Positions 5,736-7,666 of a stretch of DNA of 7,666 nt are shown one piece after another. A program made the translations under genes and the position numbers. This DNA comes from Clostridiaceae bacterium. GTDB lineage: Bacteria; Bacillota; Clostridia; DSM-8532. Under the pieces are notes generated by a model that saw only the letters and a program-made list of their open reading frames with translations, was not told the DNA's origin and did not search any database. Within the stretch, counting starts at the first letter, position 1; each line of letters starts with the position of its first letter. Location: positions 1 through 7,666 of the forward strand of contig JAAYGP010000009.1 in the NCBI GenBank assembly GCA_012727625.1. Reading direction: 5' to 3'.

Positions 5736-6374
5736 CTATATTTTGTTGAATACATATTTTTCGGCTTTCTTTTTTACACGCTGGAGAGCATTGTCAATTG
5801 ATTTGATTGGCCTGTTCACCTGATTTGCAATTTCCACATAGGATTTGCCGTTCAAGTAAAGTGACAATACCTCCCATTCAAAAGAGGACAGTATCTCACC
5901 CATTTTATTTTCAATCCCGGTAACTTCTTCTTTTTTTATTAATAAATGCTCAGGATTCGATACAACATCATCAGAAACCATATCAATATATGTTCTGTCC
6001 GAATCATCATCAAATGCTTTTCGATTTAACGATATATACGAATTAAGCGGAATATGCTTTTGACGCGTGGCATTTTTCACCGCAGTGATCATTTGCCTGG
6101 TAATGCAAAGCTCGGCAAAGGTCTTAAAAGCCATTGACCTGTCGGGCTGGTAATCACGGATTGATTTATACAGCCCAATCATCCCTTCCTGAACCACGTC
6201 TTCCCGATCAGCACCAACCAGAAAATAAGCCCTGGCTTTAAGTTTTACCAGACTCTTATATTTTTGTATTAAAAACTCCATCGCGTCTTTATCGCCATTT
6301 CTGACAAGAAAAACAATATCCTCATCCGGCATGTCCAAATAATGATTTGCTGTTTTCTCAGCTGCAGATAACAT
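5736..6374 (-). CDS. sigH: RNA polymerase sporulation sigma factor SigH (Spo0H)
   Basis: SigH directs RNA polymerase to genes for the transition to stationary phase and early sporulation. The 212-residue product has the SigH pattern throughout: region 2 (about 20-100) with FLVGADREDVVQEGMIGLYKSI (51-72), FKTFAELCITRQMITAVK (83-100) and the near-invariant ATRQKHIPLNSYISL (102-116). A variable acidic linker follows, then a region 4 helix-turn-helix (about 163-205) with GKSYVEIANQVNRPIKSIDNALQRVKKK. The frame opens at 6416, but I choose the ATG at 6374 because GGAGGG lies 9 bases upstream of it and the resulting start and length match the family. A consensus sigma-A promoter at 6458-6430 drives it independently of the upstream NTPase gene. 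The stop is followed by a large nested inverted repeat. Confidence 0.95.
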   Translation of the reverse strand: MLSAAEKTANHYLDMPDEDIVFLVRNGDKDAMEFLIQKYKSLVKLKARAYFLVGADREDVVQEGMIGLYKSIRDYQPDRSMAFKTFAELCITRQMITAVKNATRQKHIPLNSYISLNRKAFDDDSDRTYIDMVSDDVVSNPEHLLIKKEEVTGIENKMGEILSSFEWEVLSLYLNGKSYVEIANQVNRPIKSIDNALQRVKKKAEKYVFNKI

Positions 6375-6383
6375 CTTATTAGT

Positions 6384-6389
6384 CCCTCC
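6384..6389 (-). promoter_or_regulatory. Ribosome binding site that sets the sigH start
   Basis: GGAGGG on the minus strand, 9 bases before the ATG at 6374. The alternative ATG at 6416 has no comparable site and would lie only a few bases after the predicted transcription start. Confidence 0.8.
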
Positions 6390-6429
6390 GGAAATATATG
6401 GTACCACTAGGAACAATCTCTACCAAAAA

Positions 6430-6458
6430 ATTATATGTTAATGCGTTTGCGCTGTCAA
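6430..6458 (-). promoter_or_regulatory. Perfect-consensus sigma-A promoter for sigH
   Basis: Minus strand: TTGACA (6458-6453), a 17-base spacer, then TATAAT (6435-6430). Both hexamers and the spacing are exactly consensus. Transcription should start near 6423, giving a leader of about 50 bases with the GGAGGG site. The promoter overlaps the last codons and stop of the NTPase-Asp23 gene. An 8-bp palindrome TGGTACCA (6399-6406) lies in the leader. Confidence 0.85.
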
Positions 6459-7283
6459 GTTAACGCTTTTCTCCATAACCAGGCTCTTTACATTAATATA
6501 AATCTCCCGGATATTCAGAACCGCAAACCTGTCCAGCTCCTGCCTTATCACTTCCTGGGCCTTCTTTATTGCTGAAATCAGGTTATAACCGTAAACCATA
6601 ATTATATCCATATCCAGTATAAAACCATCATCACTTTTGTTCAGTCTGAAACGCACCACTTTATCCATTTCATCCATTCCGGTTATAATATAATTTACAA
6701 CCTGGTAAATTGCGTAATCGGAAATAGTATATTTTCCTTTATAACTATAAGGGGGGCGAACAACGGACTTTTCCCCGATTTTTTGAAAATGCCCTATGGC
6801 TTTTCGTTTAAAAATCTGGAGCGGATCCAGTAAGAAGCCGGAGAAGTCTTTCTTCAGTTCAAGGCTTGGAACAGGTATTACGTGTTTCCCCTGGTTTGTA
6901 CGGGTTTTAATAGCCTGCTGTATTTCAAATTCCGTAGCTACATCATTGATATAAACACGCTCGTTGACAGGACCTAATTCCAGAACCCGGGCTATTCTGT
7001 CCACCATCTCATCTGATGTTCCCAAAACAAGAACAGCATTTGGCTGATTTTTTTCAATGGATTTCACAACTGAATTCCGATGATTTATCTCATAAAACAG
7101 GGCTGTTTTAATTGAGCCTATCCTGGTCAATGCCTTTTTTGCGGATTTTCCTGCTATAACACGGTCCTTATAAATTAAAAGCCCATCATCGATTATATAG
7201 TCAATACCCCGCTCTTTTGCAACCCAAAGAGCCCTGTAGCTTTTTCCCGTTCCACTGGGCCCCACAAACCCGACAACTCTCAT
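6438..7283 (-). CDS. P-loop NTPase fused to an Asp23/Gls24-like domain
   Basis: The 281-residue product starts with a nucleotide-binding domain: MRVVGFVGPSGTGKS contains a clean Walker A motif at residues 8-15 (GPSGTGKS). DYIIDDGLLI follows at 28-37, and a hydrophobic strand AVLVLGTSDEM at 83-93 may supply the Walker B function. Residues about 184-272 (YTISDYAIYQVVNYII...RFRLN...FILDMDIIMVYGYNL...IREIYINVKSLV) resemble the Asp23/Gls24 domain, known from alkaline-shock and envelope-stress proteins. No signal peptide or membrane segment is visible, so it is probably cytoplasmic. I choose the ATG at 7283 because AAGGAGG lies 6 bases upstream and the domain begins at once; an in-frame ATG at 7310 would add nine residues and lacks such a site. 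It precedes sigH by 63 bases and may share a transcript with it, though sigH has its own promoter. The substrate and role are unknown; the Asp23 assignment is by remembered pattern. Confidence 0.82.
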   Translation of the reverse strand: MRVVGFVGPSGTGKSYRALWVAKERGIDYIIDDGLLIYKDRVIAGKSAKKALTRIGSIKTALFYEINHRNSVVKSIEKNQPNAVLVLGTSDEMVDRIARVLELGPVNERVYINDVATEFEIQQAIKTRTNQGKHVIPVPSLELKKDFSGFLLDPLQIFKRKAIGHFQKIGEKSVVRPPYSYKGKYTISDYAIYQVVNYIITGMDEMDKVVRFRLNKSDDGFILDMDIIMVYGYNLISAIKKAQEVIRQELDRFAVLNIREIYINVKSLVMEKSVNLTAQTH

Positions 7284-7289
7284 ATGCCG

Positions 7290-7296
7290 CCTCCTT
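7290..7296 (-). promoter_or_regulatory. Ribosome binding site that sets the NTPase-Asp23 start
   Basis: AAGGAGG on the minus strand, 6 bases before the ATG at 7283. It would be internal to the coding region if the longer start at 7310 were used, which argues against the longer form. Confidence 0.8.
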
Positions 7297-7498
7297 ACAA
7301 ATGTTTGCAAGGTAAATTAAAATGTTCGTTATATCCGTCACTAAACATTCATAAAATCTGACTCACCGTTTGTTATGGGAAATATTTTCTGCCGGCGCGC
7401 CAGACCGTTGGAATAAACACACATAGCAGCTTTGTGGTAATTAAAGTCATTTGCCCGGGCAGAAGACATATCGTACTTATATCAGTAAGTCCATGTCT

Positions 7499-7527
7499 AT
7501 TATACAGGAATTCGAACAGTATGTAAA
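7499..7527 (-). promoter_or_regulatory. Predicted sigma-A promoter for the NTPase-Asp23 gene
   Basis: Minus strand: TTTACA (7527-7522), 17-base spacer, TATAAT (7504-7499). Only one base departs from consensus. Transcription would start near 7492, leaving an unusually long leader of about 210 bases before the ATG at 7283. Confidence 0.65.
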
Positions 7528-7638
7528 AGCGGAGAAAACAACTTGTTTGTGTCAAGTAAACGTGGGCAAATTATTTTCTATTCCTTTTTACTGTAGTTTA
7601 AAGCTTAATTAATTTTCCTAATGTATAGCCAAAAAGGT

Positions 7639-7657
7639 AAAAATGCTACGCATTTTT
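7639..7657 (-). terminator. AT-rich hairpin, possible terminator of a gene to the right of the window
   Basis: AAAAATGC and GCATTTTT form a perfect 8-bp stem with a 3-base loop. On the minus strand the stem ends in TTTTT and a second T run follows shortly (ACCTTTTT). Only two pairs are GC, so it would be weak. Confidence 0.4.
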
Positions 7658-7666
7658 GTATATAAA

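Larger units (their letters stand above)
7284..7666. other. Gene-free region upstream of the NTPase-Asp23 gene
   Basis: No convincing gene. It holds a sigma-A promoter (7499-7527), an imperfect hairpin just downstream of it (GACAT 7465-7469 with ATGTC 7493-7497, and ACTT 7475-7478 with AAGT 7487-7490), a 10-base palindrome TGCCCGGGCA (7452-7461), a short GC-rich patch around 7391-7402 in otherwise AT-rich DNA, and a hairpin at 7639-7657. The 60-codon minus-strand frame at 7555-7373 has no ribosome binding site and an unnatural composition. Confidence 0.6.

Noticed and set aside
6375..6416. Longer SigH start at 6416
   Set aside because: The added residues (MFLVVPYISGGTNK) are not SigH-like, and they are encoded across the ribosome binding site of the better start at 6374.
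7373..7555. 60-codon minus-strand open frame upstream of the NTPase-Asp23 gene
   Set aside because: No ribosome binding site, Cys- and Trp-containing random-looking composition, and it overlaps the predicted promoter and leader.
7550..7555. TTGACA hexamer on the minus strand
   Set aside because: The only good -10 (7499-7504) is 45 bases away; the TTTACA at 7522-7527 has the correct 17-base spacing instead.
7579..7587. AAAGGAATA on the minus strand, matching the sigma-H -35 pattern RnAGGAwWW
   Set aside because: No GAAT-type -10 element lies 11-13 bases downstream, so a sigH autoregulatory promoter is not supported.

Overview
The window reads as chromosomal DNA from an anaerobic, endospore-forming Firmicute of the class Clostridia. 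The evidence is the sporulation sigma factor SigH, a clostridial-type long ZapA, U32/DUF3656 peptidase remnants, a Tex protein, strong GGAGG ribosome binding sites, GTG starts and AT-rich spacers. I cannot name the genus. All convincing genes lie on the minus strand, so transcription runs from right to left.

In transcription order: 7666-7284 is a gene-free leader with one good sigma-A promoter. Next is a P-loop NTPase fused to an Asp23/Gls24-like domain (7283-6438). sigH (6374-5736) follows, with its own perfect-consensus promoter (TTGACA-N17-TATAAT) inside the end of the NTPase gene. A gene-free spacer (5735-5440) holds a 107-base nested inverted repeat, a small perfect palindrome, an extended -10 promoter and a GC hairpin. 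Then come tex (body 5350-3317), an amidohydrolase-2 family metal hydrolase (3245-2160), a 336-base gene-free spacer, and an apparent division/envelope operon: zapA (1823-1389), a membrane-anchored DUF948-like protein (1369-785) and the wreck of a U32 family peptidase gene (about 776-101). The left edge carries two perfect DnaA boxes in opposite orientation.

The most notable thing is gene decay. tex has its real start (GTG at 5439 with a good ribosome binding site) in a different frame from its body; the junction fits a roughly 31-base deletion between short CAGGT repeats, leaving an open body that lacks its first ~40 residues. The U32 peptidase lacks a start codon, has a similar ~29-base frame-breaking deletion near its 5' end, has lost most of its catalytic domain, has an in-frame TAA, and is frameshifted again near the end. 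Either the genome is accumulating pseudogenes or the assembly has errors; both need raw reads.

Functionally the window mixes early sporulation control (sigH), RNA handling (tex) and cell division (zapA). I found no CRISPR array, mobile element, tRNA or rRNA, and no convincing new defence or biosynthetic system. The least understood intact gene is the NTPase-Asp23 fusion next to sigH.
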